NCBI GenBank assembly: GCA_015143295.1
Contig: CM026554.1
Location: 48,730,627 to 48,794,626, forward strand
Direction: 5' to 3'
Source: Tetracentron sinense
Lineage: Eukaryota > Streptophyta > Magnoliopsida > Trochodendrales > Trochodendraceae
DNA: 64,000 nucleotides
A program made the translations under genes and the position numbers. The notes beneath the pieces were generated by a model. That model searched no databases and was not told the DNA's origin. It worked only from the letters and a program-made list of their open reading frames with translations. Each line of letters begins with the position of its first letter. The first letter of the stretch is position 1. Shown here piece by piece: positions 11,062 through 24,000 of the stretch.

Positions 11062-11683
11062 GATAGTGACTTTTTTTGATATAACAGAATGTAACCAAAG
11101 TTATGGTTCTTTAGAGTAGCAAAACATAATACACATTACTAATCCTAGATATTTGGAATTACTTAATATTCATTTATTTTATGCAAATATTGACTCAAAA
11201 ACTTTATATTTTCTACCAATTTCCATTATATTAATCAAACTTGTTCTCTCTAACTTTTAATATTTTTCTTTGTCTCATCAAAGTTACATTCTAATAGTAT
11301 TATGTATATAATATATAATACTTAAAAAAATCTTATTAATTATTTATATTTCCTGCGTAGTCAAGGGATATGTCTTTAGCTTTTTCTATCACATTGTTAA
11401 TCCAATTCTTAGGGTATTTAAATAAAGAGCATAGCTCTTCATTGTAAGAATCGATATCAAGTAGATTAGAGCCAGTACCCCAATATTACGGAGCGAGATT
11501 CAAAGAAGGATCATCTCTCCAATGGATGAATCAATTAATAAATAGTTTTCATAGTTTTTTTTTTATTGAAACTTTCATAGTTGTCATCCTCTGTCATTCA
11601 TATCCGATATTGACATTATCGTACCCTACTCTTTCTAGATTCCTAGTAAACACTCTTAAGGTAGGCTTATTATAAATTATGAT
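11062..11683. other. Gene-free AT-rich interval
   Basis: No gene, RNA or clear repeat boundary seen. Confidence 0.45.
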
Positions 11684-13506
11684 TGAAGGGAAACTGAATC
11701 TATTAAATTCTCAACATCATTACAAAGAGACCCAAGTAGGGTTTAAATAGATAATCATATATAGATAAATATAAAAACTAAATCAAACCATTCCTAATCT
11801 AATGTTAATCAAATCCTAATCAAATCTCAATCACAATCTTAATCTTATTCTAAATCCAATTCCTTCAAATTGGCGGATTGATGGTAATGACATCGCGCAT
11901 TTCATGCATATCATAACCACACATGTACTGTATTACTCCCCTTCAAACTTATGTAGATTTGAAAATATGCGTAAGTACTTTGATACTCAATCTGGTAAGG
12001 TAATTTACTAGTCATTTCAATGTTGTTGTAGATTTCAATATCGTTGGAAATGGGAGTTGCCAATCGTCACCATTGTTGATGTGCTGCATTGAAGAGAATA
12101 ATATAAGCTTCAATGGGCTAGACCGTGATCGGTCAATGGAAGAAGCGGACCTCAATGGGTCAGGGCCTCAATGAGCCGAATTACCTCTTGGGCAATGAAT
12201 GAGTCTCTTTGGGCCAAATACGACTTCCGTGATCATGTCAAAGGGGTCATGGGTCTTCAAAAGGGACTTTTTGGGCCGGAAAAGTGGATTCTAATGATCT
12301 TGGCTTTGGTTTTTCCAAATGGTCACAGGCCCTGAAATGGGCCTCAGTCTTTTTTTTTTACACAATCAAAACGTTTATTTTCGATACATCCTTAGAATGA
12401 CGATGAGGTGATGGATAAGCAGTTTATGCAACTACACTTCCCTTGATCAAACTCCAATAGAACATCGTTGAGTCAACTTGACGAGGCCATAGAGGACTCC
12501 AATAGAAGATAATGCCTTATGACAATATGAAACAACTAAGCTCTCTCTTTTCTTATTACTGGGCTTAAGTGAGATGATCATCATTATGTACATGTATTTG
12601 AGTTACACACTAATAGTATCCCAGAACACAGTGATTATGTGTTGTGCGTATTTGAATTACACAGTAACGGTACCCAGAACACAAAATGAGAACACAAAAT
12701 GATAACTCATGAATGATGAAGAATCAAAAAGCAAAGTGGCAGCTTCAAAGGTAGTTTCAACAATTTTCAACGGTACCAACAACAATGATGACAACACATC
12801 TATACTTGGTTTGGAAGTGAACCAGGAAGAAGGTGGAGTTTTTTTTTTGGACAACGGCTTCCAGCTAGTTTGGGGAAGGCATCTTTTCGTAGTTTTCGGT
12901 TGAGAAAGGCAGAAATAGCAACAAAGCTTTCGCTAGACCATTTTAGCTTGAGCAAAGCAATCCAAGAGTCACGTTGTATCAAGCCAAGCGCCAACTACTT
13001 CTAGAGTTGTCCTTGCAAATCCTTTTGGGAAAAAAACTCTCTCCACCATTCTGTACCAGTAACCACGTTCAATAGTTCAATAGCTTTCGAATGCTCTTGT
13101 TGAGAAAGATATTTGTACTTTTGAAGGCTTCCCATATTAAAATATGAGAAGAGAATAGACAAAGGTTGATTTAGACAAGGAATTTGAGTCTATAAAGCAA
13201 CTCTCATCCAAGAAGGGAAATGGTGATGTTTTTACCCAAGTTGGGTTTTAGGAATGTCGTGGATGCAAGAGATGGAGAGAAGGGACGGATTCAATGCGAC
13301 AAGAAAACAAGAAAGACAAATAAGGAACTTCAGTCCCAACAGGTAGTGACGATGCCACCCGTCGGAAATATGTAATCAAACAATAAATATCAATACAAAT
13401 CATGGATCGCCCACTCTGATACGAAGAGAAACTGAATATATTGAATTCTCAAGATTATTACAAAAAGACCCAAGTAGGGTTTAAATAGATAATATATATC
13501 TATCTA
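11684..13506 (-). mobile_element. Degenerate LTR retrotransposon, 5' LTR cut by a Helitron
   Basis: The 3' LTR is 11684-11935 (minus strand, preceded by the purine tract GAAGGGGAG). The start-proximal part of a second LTR copy is at about 13423-13490, next to a primer-binding-site remnant (TATCAGAGTGGG on the minus strand). The two LTR pieces share GACCCAAGTAGGGTTTAAAT. The 1.5-kb internal part has no recognisable gag or pol. The upper LTR stops where the Helitron at 13507 begins. It is broken and old. The LTR size and ends resemble the TRIM-like element at 17.5 kb. Confidence 0.65.
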
Positions 13507-14049
13507 TCTATTACTTATACTATAAAGAAATAAGGCTTTCGATCTCCTTTTACTCTCTAAACTTCCATCCTTTCAATCCTATAAGTTCTATTTGATAGAT
13601 GACATTTGACTTTTCTCTTTAATCTATTGGGACTCACTATCTCATCCTAAACCCCTCTCTATCTCCACTATTGTAGAGTCCTCTTTTATCTCAAACTCTT
13701 GCAAGTAGGTTTGGGACCCACTATCTCATCCTAGAGCCCTCTCGATCTCCTCTATTATAGAGTTTTCTCTTATCTCCAACTCTTAGGTGTATTAATTTAA
13801 GTTTAATACTAAAAGACTTATGATTTTTTTATTAAACATTATTAAAATAATAATAAATTATTATTATAAAATCAATTAATTAATATAAATAATAATGAAT
13901 ATTGCATAAAAATAAAATTATATTATTAAAATTAAAATTGATTAATTATTCATAAAATACATTACTTACTATTTAAATAAATAAATAATATTATTCAAAT
14001 TTAGATATTTTTTAAATTATTACCCGTGCATCGCACGGGACTCTACTAG
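13507..14049 (+). mobile_element. Non-autonomous Helitron
   Basis: It begins TC after an A and ends CTAG before a T, with the 3' hairpin CCCGTGC-ATC-GCACGGG just upstream of the terminus. These are the three Helitron hallmarks. The element is 543 bp with no Rep/helicase. The exact start is ambiguous by one TATC unit. Similar start-like sequence (ATAAAGAAATAAG) recurs right after its end. Confidence 0.8.
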
Positions 14050-15018
14050 TACTATAATATAAAGAAATAAGTGACACCTTACCCCTCCAATTGAGAGCTA
14101 AAATTTGGATTCCTGAGAAGTTTAACCGAAAAAGATTTACATCATTGACAGGTCACAAAGACAAAATCAGAGTATAAGTTAAAATAAAAATAAAATCAGA
14201 AGTGTTAATTCATTAAACAGAAAACTGGGGGCTACATGCCACAAAAGGGATGGGCCAACAAATGACTGGTCTGATTGCTGAACTGCTGAGAAAGATCTTC
14301 AGTCCGGATTCTACAAACTCTACCGTCTATGCTGTGGACTCCATCATCTGATGTTCTGTGAGAAGAAAAAAATATCATCTATAATATGATTAGGCTACTA
14401 TAGATTTACATCAAGGACATGTCACAAATTCGATATGCGAAGATTTCAGAACAGCTTCAAGAATGTCGCCATACAAAAATTTACCTTTTTTGAGAGAAAG
14501 AGATATAATTGAGAATGATATGCATTTATCAAACTGCTATAGAGACTTCAACCTTGTTTTTATGATCATACAAGCCTAATATATATGAGCTAGTTCCGCT
14601 TGGTTTCTCTAGAAGTTAAACCCTCTTCCCAACCCAAGACCTCCAGTGCAGTGTGGTATCCGCATATCACGATAGGCTAGCCCTGCTGCTAATCTGTAGT
14701 ACCTAGCTTACATGATTTTGCAGAGACAAACTCATATGCATCAGAATTAATTTTCCGATGATCACTTTTTCTCGCTTGGTAATTCATTTTCCAACAACCA
14801 CTTTCCTTTGCGGAACACTGAAAATCTGGTTGTACTAAGTTATCCTCTCAAAAAAAATAAAAAATAAAATCTGCACCACCACCACTAATACAACTATTAA
14901 CGATTATCTGGATTTGGTTTTTTTTTAAGTTGGCACTGGAAGGTGGATACTTTCGTTTTTCCCTTTAAAATTGGCAAAATGGCATCTGACAGCAGACAGT
15001 CATTATATTCTTCTTTAT
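14050..15018. other. Gene-free interval
   Basis: Begins with sequence similar to the Helitron start (possible second Helitron fragment). Otherwise nothing recognised. Confidence 0.45.
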
Positions 15019-15308
15019 GGCCTCCGATTGTCTCTGCAAAACCAGAAAGGGCTCTCGGGTTCCATACATTGTGCGACCGTTGGCGTAAAAATGGGGAGAA
15101 GTCATTCCATTTTCTCCCCATAATTTTGACTTCTCCCCATAGAATACCTCTCACCCTTATTCTCACACACTTATCGCCACATGTCTTATTATGGGTGGAG
15201 AAGTCAAAATCATGGGCCCCATGTTTTTGACTTCTCCACCACTTGTCACCTATTCTAAGGAACCCTGAGACAAGCCCTTTCTGCCTTCGCTAGAGACAAT
15301 CCAAGGCC
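15019..15308. mobile_element. Mutator-like MITE with perfect 9-bp TSD
   Basis: Inverted ends start GGCCTCCGATTGTCTCT and end AGAGACAATCCAAGGCC. They are flanked by a perfect 9-bp duplication CTTCTTTAT at 15010-15018 and 15309-15317. A second inner repeat (GGGGAGAAGTCA / TGACTTCTCC) forms nested hairpins. A second copy of this family is at 47468-47755. Confidence 0.88.
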
Positions 15309-15338
15309 CTTCTTTATATTAGGGGGATTTCCTAATTG

Positions 15339-15494
15339 GACTTTGCTATTGAGATCCATTAGGGTTGAGACCATGCTCTAAGAGCATTGGATTTCAGGTG
15401 AGGTCTATTTCACATGATAGGCCCCACCAGAAATCCCATGCTCTTAGAGCATGGTCTCGGTAGTCCAAGCCCTAATGGGTCTGAGAAGCTTTAT
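15339..15494. mobile_element. Short foldback MITE (GAGACCATGCTCT family)
   Basis: Inverted halves share GAGACCATGCTCTAAGAGCA; GACTTTGCTATTGAGA at the left is mirrored by TCTGAGAAGC at the right. Two further copies lie side by side at 25668-25965. Confidence 0.65.
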
Positions 15495-16379
15495 CCTTCT
15501 TAATTATATTAGGAATTTGTTTCAAGTTACAGGAGACCCTCTTGTAATTAATAACATTGGTAGAAAGAAATTATATAAATTATAAGAGAATATTATAAAT
15601 AAGAATCACTATATTGATCCATCAAAAAAAATTATTTCCATAATTTCTTTGGAATGTATTGTATTTTCCATATAAGCTTCTTGTATTCTTATAAATACAA
15701 ATGTATAAGGATAACAATCTAAAAAAGCAAAAAATAAAAGATTTTATACTAGCACATTGAACAAGCTAATGACATTTGGACCTATCAAAACTACAAAATG
15801 TGTTACTTCACACATAAAAATTTTATGTGTTACTTAACACATTTGGACCTAAAACTTTATACTGTATATGGTAATTTATTATACATAGCCAAAATATCAA
15901 AAATAGTTTTATCTCTCTCTTCCTGATACCTAAACTATGGTTTAAAATGTTTATAAGATCCATATAACTACGTATTAATATAGTATAAAACCTCTCTTAT
16001 AATTAATAATATACTAGAAGTTTCAAAAAAAATTATTAAATAGCAAGTATAGAGATTATTAATTATGCACTAGGGAACCAAGTTGGTTCCATACAAATTT
16101 AATTATTAGAGATTATTAAGTTAAAGAATATTAATTATAAGATGGCCTAATGTAGTTTGTGGAATATAGTATTCGGTATTTGGTTTTAAATTCTACAAGA
16201 TCAAGTTTGTTTGGGAAGCTGTGAGAGAATGATATCTATAATCTCTTTGCTTTGAACTAGTGAAGAAGGCAAACTCTCCATGCCTGTGGACATAGCCCAC
16301 ATCAGGTGAGCCATGTATGTCATGTGTGTTCTTTGTGATTTTGTTTCATATTTGCAGGTTATTTTCACCACGCATTTGT
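15495..16379. other. AT-rich gene-free interval
   Basis: Contains repeated CTCTT(A/G)TAATTAATAA motifs near 15540, 15990 and 16140, possibly an old TIR element. No gene. Confidence 0.4.
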
Positions 16380-17450
16380 GCTGCTCTCTTCCTCCTTCCT
16401 CGCTGTCTCTCTCATTGACCTCTTAAGTTATCCTCTCTTAGATCTTTGTGGACTCCCTTTTCAATACCGACAACCATAGTGCAGCCACCACAAGGTGGCG
16501 ACAAGAAAGAATTGGCAATACCGATGCACTTGGGGTATCCCACATGGTAAGACTCAAGCCTAGCTACCCCATTAGTTGGATGGACCACCACCCCAAATGT
16601 CTAACCACTTGATCTATATTGTCTAATCAGTAGCTTTCTTTTATCATGCTTGAATTTCCAAATTGAGAGTCATTCGTGTGCTCGGTTCATCTGGATAGCC
16701 AATTTGCTGCCTCTAAATTTTAGGATGGATTATGGAGTGCATCTTCCTTCGTGTGCACCCTTCATATGAACGATAAGATGCATTCAATTAGGGGTGTAGA
16801 CCAGCTTCAAGACATACATGGCCAAATTAGATATTTAAGCATGTTCTTAATGAAAATAGCTCATCCTTTTAATCTTGTTTGGAAGCTTAATTGATGTATC
16901 CGTCTAGCTTGAGAAAGAGGACCACATACACTGCCTTGCTGGTCATCGCTTCTTGTTTTCTCTGCATACTATCCTAGTGAGTATCTTATCTCATGCTTTG
17001 ATAACTTGGTTCCCATGGTGGGGGCACACGCGGACTATTCGCCTGTGCATTCTTCAAAAAGTGCCATACTATCACTGTGCCCCCATCCTTACAAGTGTCT
17101 GTCATTTTGTCAAGAATATTACAAATAAGCCCTCCCTCTACCCCGTAAGCATCGTTTTACCAATAATAGGTCAAATAAGCACTCCCCCACCCCCTAAACA
17201 TTGTTTTCCCAGTCAAACAATGTTAAGTGAGCGACTGTACAAAATTGACATCATATGTTCAGAGACAGTTCACCGATTTGTCGTTATGGACAGTTTAGAA
17301 TAATCCGAAAACCATATCAACCAAACCATCAGGACAGCCCATTATGGAATTATGTTCAGGCTGCTAAAGTTCATTAATTATGTAATTTTAGTTCATGGAA
17401 AAGATCTATATCAATGCTTAAGAACTTAAGCTTTGATAAGTATGAATTTT
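16380..17450. repeat. 3' flank shared by the duplicated NPF blocks (copy A side)
   Basis: Long collinear similarity to 39380-40050, for example GCGACAAGAAAGA, ACTCAAGCCTA, GGCTAACCACTTGAT-like and AGTAGCTTTCTTTTATCATG stretches in the same order. It is noncoding. It lies downstream of NPF copy A as its partner lies downstream of copy B, so the duplication took more than the gene. Confidence 0.75.
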
Positions 17451-17496
17451 TGTGCCCCATCAAAGGGTTGGCCATGTAGACGGTAGGGTTTGAAGG

Positions 17497-18441
17497 TATT
17501 AGAGATAAGCTTAGAGAATACAGAATGGTATAATAAAGTGAGATGAGATATACTGTATCTTATCTCATATCTAGGTAGATTTGAATTTGAAATAGATTAG
17601 TATCAAATCTTAGATTTGTTTAGGATTAGATTTGATTATGATGTGATACTATTTCTATCTTGAGACTCATGTAATCTCTACATAATCCTTAAGGAGGAAC
17701 CATTGTAATCACTTAAGAATTCTCAATAAATCCATTTACTATCATGGTATCAGAGTGGGTCGATCGGATCTTATTTTGAATTTTTCTTTCCTTTAATCTT
17801 GTTTTTCCGACAGGCGGCAGTGTCGTCCGTCCGGCCAACACCTTTTTTCCCCCCCCTAAAGTTGTAGCCTTCACCATTTCTATTTGAAATCTCTCTATCA
17901 TTAAACCTTCGAGTTTCTATTTGTTTTTTTCCCCCTTCAAACTACTGGCTGACTTCTCTTTATGTGCTATTGGGAGAGATCATGACAGTTTCCTCTAATG
18001 GACCACCAGCTCCGACAGACTCTAAGATGAGCGGGATACAACAGTGATGGATTTCACAGACTGACGGTGACCACCAATATGTACAATTGGATTTTCCGGC
18101 GACTTTTCAACAAAGCTCAATGATCTCGGGCTAATTTTTTGTTTGTAACAATCGCAAGATCCTTCTTCAAAGGATCATGCAATTGCAGGAGAGTATTAGA
18201 GATAGGTTTAGAGAATACAAAGTAGTGTAATAAAGTGAGATGAGATACACTGTATCTCATCTCATATCTAAGTAGATTTGAATTTGAAATAGATTAGTAT
18301 CAAATCTTAAATTTGTTTAGGATTAGATTTGATTATGATGTAATATTGTTTCTATCTTGGGACTCATGTAATCTCTATATAATCCTTAAGGAGGAACCAT
18401 TTTAATCACTCAAGAATTCTCAATAAATCTATTTTTCATCA
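17497..18441 (+). mobile_element. TRIM-like miniature LTR retrotransposon
   Basis: Two 248-bp LTRs (17497-17744 and 18194-18441) enclose 449 bp. A tRNA-iMet-type primer site TGGTATCAGAG directly follows the first LTR, and a purine-rich GCAGGAGAG precedes the second. A 5-bp duplication GAAGG flanks the whole (17492-17496, 18442-18446). There is no gag or pol. By hand count the LTRs differ at about 21 of 248 sites, roughly 3-4 million years if 1.3e-8 substitutions per site per year applies. Confidence 0.88.
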
Positions 18442-18511
18442 GAAGGCACTATTAAGGTTAATGTTAGTATTGTTCATGAAGTCATTAATTCAAACCCTTC
18501 AATGAGGTTTT

Positions 18512-20665
18512 TGTTAGACATATATGCCCACAAAAACCATTCCGGAATTGTATTAGTCTACTTAATCAATAAAAACATATTTTACATTCACACATTGTCT
18601 TCTACATTGGGTAACATATTAAAGTATCTCATTGGATGAGACTAATTTATCCCTTAAGTAACATTGTAGGAAAACCATTCAATTAGTTATTAACTAATTG
18701 CTAAGGAGATATGGTTTTCCGGTTTCTTATAGATCTAGTATTGTTTTAAGTTATTCAGGATACATCTGGACAATGTATTTCTATTAACTTACACATTGTT
18801 AGTTCCATATGATGGAGTGATGAATCTCAATCACTGAGAGAAGGGTCTCTTGACTAAGATGTGGATATAAGTAAGAAGTACTTATATTGCAACTGGATCG
18901 ATCAGTGGATACCCTTAGAAATATACTGTCTTTATATTTAGGGTAGTCCATTTGACAGATTGTCCTTAACTTGAGAGGTCGACATCTTCTCTAGTATTTG
19001 CCTATATAGTTTTGATGTAGCCAATCGTCAATGTCCAACACACCGGACTAAATACGGGCTCGTTGGGTTATATACGCTATATTAGATGAAGTGTGTGTAC
19101 TCTCAACAAGGATTCCACTACTCTTATAAAGTAATTAATATTGAGTTGATACTTGTCAAAACTGGACTTGAAAAATCCAGCGCTGGTATTTATCGATGAA
19201 ATGGTTTTATCGAAGAGTTTATTTTCTGTATAAAAGAAATGTGATTATTATTATTATTATTCTTTTTAAAAATTTCTAAAATGTTTTGAAAGTCCAAGTT
19301 TGACTAAAAGTATCAAATGAGAATGAGTTCTCAATATAAGCTAGGGATTAAAGACAGTATTAGATATTGTCCCGTAAGCTTATAACAATATTGGAAGTGG
19401 AGGGACGCATCTGTAAACAAATCTTAAGATAAAAATACTTGCAAGCAATTCTCTATTTTCTTAAAGTTAATCAGATTGTGTTAATGAACATTATTGTGAT
19501 TGGTGAAAATCCAGGGATATAGATGAAATTCTATAATCCTAATGGAGTGATAGGAATGGTGTTTCCTAGTAACAATGTTTTAACTAAAAGGTTAAGCACT
19601 TGGTCCTACAACTGGAAATAGGAGATCCCTTTAGATCCCACACACAAGGACCTTCTTAAAGTATTTAATTTAATTATTAATTAATTTCTTTAAGTAATCA
19701 CTATATGGTATAGTAAAGTTCTATAAGGTGGAATCACATTGGATGTGAAAAACCAAATGGGTAGGACCCACTGGAGATTTTGATAAAAGATCATAAATGA
19801 CCTAAAGGGTTTTGGAAACCTATAAGGGGGCGTTTGGAAGTGGGGCCCACCTAGGGTGGGATGCCCACTTCAAAGAGAACCTTTTAATTAATTAGTTTCT
19901 AATAACTAATCTCCTTATTGGATAAAGTTAGTTAATTAGTTAGTTAGTTACTAATTAAAGATTACCTAATTAATGAGATTCTATTAGTTTGTTACTGATC
20001 AAGATTCCTTATTGGATAAGGATAAGGTTAGTTGGTTATTCAGAGATAAGGTTAGTTTCTTTTAATGATTAATCCTAATTAATTAGGAGATATCAAGAAA
20101 GAAAATAAATTGAGGAATTCTAATTGGATTAGAATATGGAGTCTTGGGTTGCAAGCAATCCAAGCAAAGCCTATAGAAAGGGTGGATGCCCATTATGGAG
20201 AATACAATTTCTCCACACGTTTTGCTCTCCTCTTCTCAAACCTCACACACACTTCTCTCTCTCTCTAGGAGTGTACGATCCCCCCCCCCCCCCTCTCTCT
20301 CTTCTTTTGTGTTCTAAGTTTTGAATATTGAGAAGAAGAAGATCAAACTTACTTGATCATCAAGAAATGATCTTTTCTTCAAGATTCAAGAGCTGAAATT
20401 TTTGAAATGGTCATTAGCTTCAATTAGAGAAAACTTTGAAGAAAAAGAAGAAAGTTCGTGTGAATTGTGAAGGAGACTTGACACTTGTGAAGTTTTGCCA
20501 GTCTATCGTTTTATTGTGGATTTGACTTAACAATCTTAAAGTCGCAAAGGTGGTTGTTGTTTTATCCTTCATTGAATAAAATCAATTAGAATCTTAGTCA
20601 GATCTTAAGATTCGATGTATGCCCCAAAGAACTGTTTTTCTAAAATTAAAAAGAGTATACTTTCA
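18512..20665. mobile_element. Large solo LTR (about 2.15 kb)
   Basis: Starts TGTTAGACATATATGCCC and ends GAGTATACTTTCA, the TG...CA form, and is flanked by the 5-bp duplication GTTTT (18507-18511 and 20666-20670). No retroviral-type genes are inside. A CT tract and a run of C lie at 20255-20300. The family (copia or gypsy) cannot be settled from an LTR alone. Confidence 0.65.
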
Positions 20666-21085
20666 GTTTTTCGATTTTTGGTGTAGAAATGGATATGCAT
20701 GATCATCTGATCACTAAACTTAGAAGGTGACATAATCCCATACTGTCACTGTGAAAATACTGTGATAAGTAGTGGATCTGCCTCTGATTACCAGGCATGT
20801 TTGTTTTAACTCTTTCACAACCTTTAACAACAATAATTGAAACTTTTCAATGGGAAACATCTCATATACTTAAAAACAGCCTAACAAGGAAGGAGCTCTT
20901 GGCAGCAGAGAGACATGCACAACAGAAATGGAGGACACCTTCCCTTTAGCAAGACGAGCACCTTTTCTATTTGAATTACAAAAGCAATTCAAGACACATG
21001 CCCTTGTACTCTTCTTTCAAATTGATTATTCTCACAATTCAAGTAAGATATAAACTGAAACAAAAACTATGTAGATTTCATGTAA
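20666..21085. other. 3' flank of NPF copy A
   Basis: The last 80 bases before the stop codon match the same place in copy B (TTGATTATTCTCACAAT, CTGAAACAAAAACTAT). It probably holds the 3' UTR. Confidence 0.5.
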
Positions 21086-24000
21086 TTAATTTTTGTGTTT
21101 AGTCGAGGTTAGTTCGATATCAACTAGGGAGCCTTCATCTTTGATTTGTTCACTTCCCTTGTAATGATATCTCTGAGCGCATACTAGAAAGTAGATCAAA
21201 TTCAGGAACCCCATAGCTGCTATAACGAAGTAGTAATAGTCGACTCTACCGGCGTTAATATCTTTTGCCAACCAACCGGAGCGACCATGCTTTCCGGTGC
21301 TGTTGTCCACAATGGTCACAACCAAACTGCTAAGGTAGCTAGCCCCACCCATGGTGCAAAAGAATAGAGAATTAGCGATGCTTCGCATGTGTTCAGGGAA
21401 CTGCTTGTAGAAGAACTCGATCTGTCCGATGATATTGAAGGCCTCAGCAAAGCCCATCAGAATGAGTTGTGGAGCAAGCCACATGACTGTTATAGGTGCA
21501 ATCCCATCAGGCCGAGCATGCAAAATAGCTGAAGCCCTCCTCTTCTCCTCGACCAGTCCAGAAACTACCATTGAAATTATTGAAAACAAGATCCCAATTC
21601 CCATCCTCTGGAGAAGGGTGATGCCGCCTTCATGTTTTGTGATTTTTCGAAGAGTAGGGACAATGAGGCGGTCATAGATCGGAATCCATAACCCCAATGT
21701 GAGCATTGATATGACGCCTAGTGATCCAGCGGGGATCTGAAAATTGGGTCCAAGGTGCCGATCCATTTTCAAGGCTTGTGATACTGTAAACGTCCCTTGT
21801 TGAGTTATGGCAGTGAAGCAAATGATGCCAGTAGCCCATATCGGCACAATCCGTATTAGGCATTTTACTTCTTCAACCTGTTTGATACTGCAGAGCCTCC
21901 ATGGTTTCGAACGAGAACCATCGGGACTTAATTCGCCATCAAATATAATACTGGCCTTGTTTAGGATTCTGAACAAACAACATCAATTAATTGGATTTAG
22001 TAACATTAGTAATAACTGTTTAAGCAAGCATTTTACATTCCAATAGTTGTTTCTAGTTGAGCAAACTACATTTTTAATGTAATTCTCCAAGTACTGTTAT
22101 TAAATTAAGTAGGTACCCTACACTTGATTAGTTGGTAATTTATTAATATTTCGAAAAATATCTTACTGTAACCATGCCATAGACTAATTTAACATAAAAT
22201 GATAAGCAATCAAAAACATGAGGTGGATATAGAAAGTAGATATTGCTGATAGATATATAGCTCAAATTGTGAATTTATTGATCTCCCAAATCGCCAATAG
22301 TGAGAATTCAAGCACTGTCGGCGCGGCTCCGCCATCAACCGGTAGACACCAATTGCAACCGGAGCATCCCCCAAAAGAAACAAGTTCGGTGATTAATATA
22401 TAATTCTTTTTTTTTTAATTCACATTGAAGTTTAAGTATAATGGTGTTATTCTATTTAATTACCAAATGCAGTATGGTAAAGATTTTAAACCTGAACTGC
22501 TGGGTGAGAGGGAGCTTTGAGACAATAGTACTAGTCCCTTTCAAGGGGGGATCATAGAGGACTCTTGGAAACTCTTCTGCAGGAGGAAGTGTAAGGTGTC
22601 GCTTCTTGTAAGCAGCTACAAACACTTGGGCAATGCCGGAGAAGACACTCCCCTCAGGTTGGACGTAGACGTAAACCCGCGTGCCGAGGAAGAATAGCAC
22701 GATCGATCCGAGCATGAGCGTGGCCGGGATGCCGAGACCCCAAGCCCAACTGATGGAGTCTTGGATGTAAACTATGAGAGTTAGAGCGATCATCACCACA
22801 ACTGTAAAAGTGAAGTAGTACCAGTTAAAGAAGCTGTTTATCCCTTTCCTTCCTTCATCGGTGGTGTGGTCGAACTGGTCTACACCGAAGGGGAGGCTGC
22901 ATGGCCTTATCCCTCCTGCACCTACTGTTAACAGTCCCAGGGCCAGGTAGAGGACCCCCAGCTGACTCTTTGTGGGACCTATGCATTGATCATGTTGTAG
23001 CTGTTGCGCGGTGCATGGTGGTGGATGCAGTTTCGGAATGGCTGCCGTTAAAGTTAGAGTCACCATTCCCTGTGATGATAATATATATATTTTAGTAACA
23101 AGATGGAGAGAGCTCAATCCACCTCTAGGAGCCAAGCCATGTTGGTGTCTTCCCATGAGCCCATACTCTTTAGATCTAGACCATTGGATGAACTTCAGGA
23201 TTGGCACATACCAAACCGGAGTATGTACGTGTAGATGTGTCTTGTATTCAGGTTTGAAGAGTGCTAGCCCTACTCTAATCAACCCTTACTTTCACCCTCC
23301 ACCATTCATATGTGGAGGGGGGGGGGGGATTTGGTTTGGCCCTCGCCAAACCAAACTTTCTAGCCCTCATTCCATATGTCAGAAACATGTCTCTTTTTAA
23401 CATTCTTTAACTATGGTTAAAATTCACTAACTTTTAGGGTTCAACCATGTACCCTAGTTTTTAGAAAAAATAAATAAGTTTAATAATAAGAGTTTAAAAA
23501 AAAAGGTCCCCTTTCCTTTGATCTACGGGTCCTTGAACCAACCTGTTCTGGCATGGAGGTCATTCATTCATTGATTGATTCAACGTAGCTTTTGCTTGCT
23601 TCCAAGTCCAAGCACCAGCGGTAGAAGCTAGTCGCCAGAAGTGAACTTCCGGGCCAGGAAGGAGCCAAAAAATGTGAGCGTTGCCTTTAAGTGATAGGGA
23701 ACGGCTTTTTTCCCTAAAATAAGAAAGGGCCCTATCTTGCTAGCTATACGAGTGAGCCAGACGGTTTTTGATATGGCAACTGCCACAACAAATCCGGTCC
23801 CAGTATTGGTGGTCTGAGAGGAGAGTTAGTTGGACTCTAGTATTGTACTAGAGCAGAGAGAAAAATAGAGTTAGTTGGACTCTAGTATTTTACCAGAGTG
23901 TAGAGAGAAAATACAGGGGGAGTCACGGAAAACTTTTTTTTTTTTTTCAGTTTAAATATAAAGAGGAGCTCATTTCACGTTGTGCAGAGCTTCTCTTTTT

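Noticed and set aside
11684-13506. Host gene between the two LTR-like pieces
   Set aside because: No open frame longer than about 65 codons and no motif; the primer-site remnant and purine tract fit an LTR element instead.
14897-15230. Overlapping frames of 89 and 95 aa
   Set aside because: They lie in the Mutator-like MITE and follow its inverted repeats.
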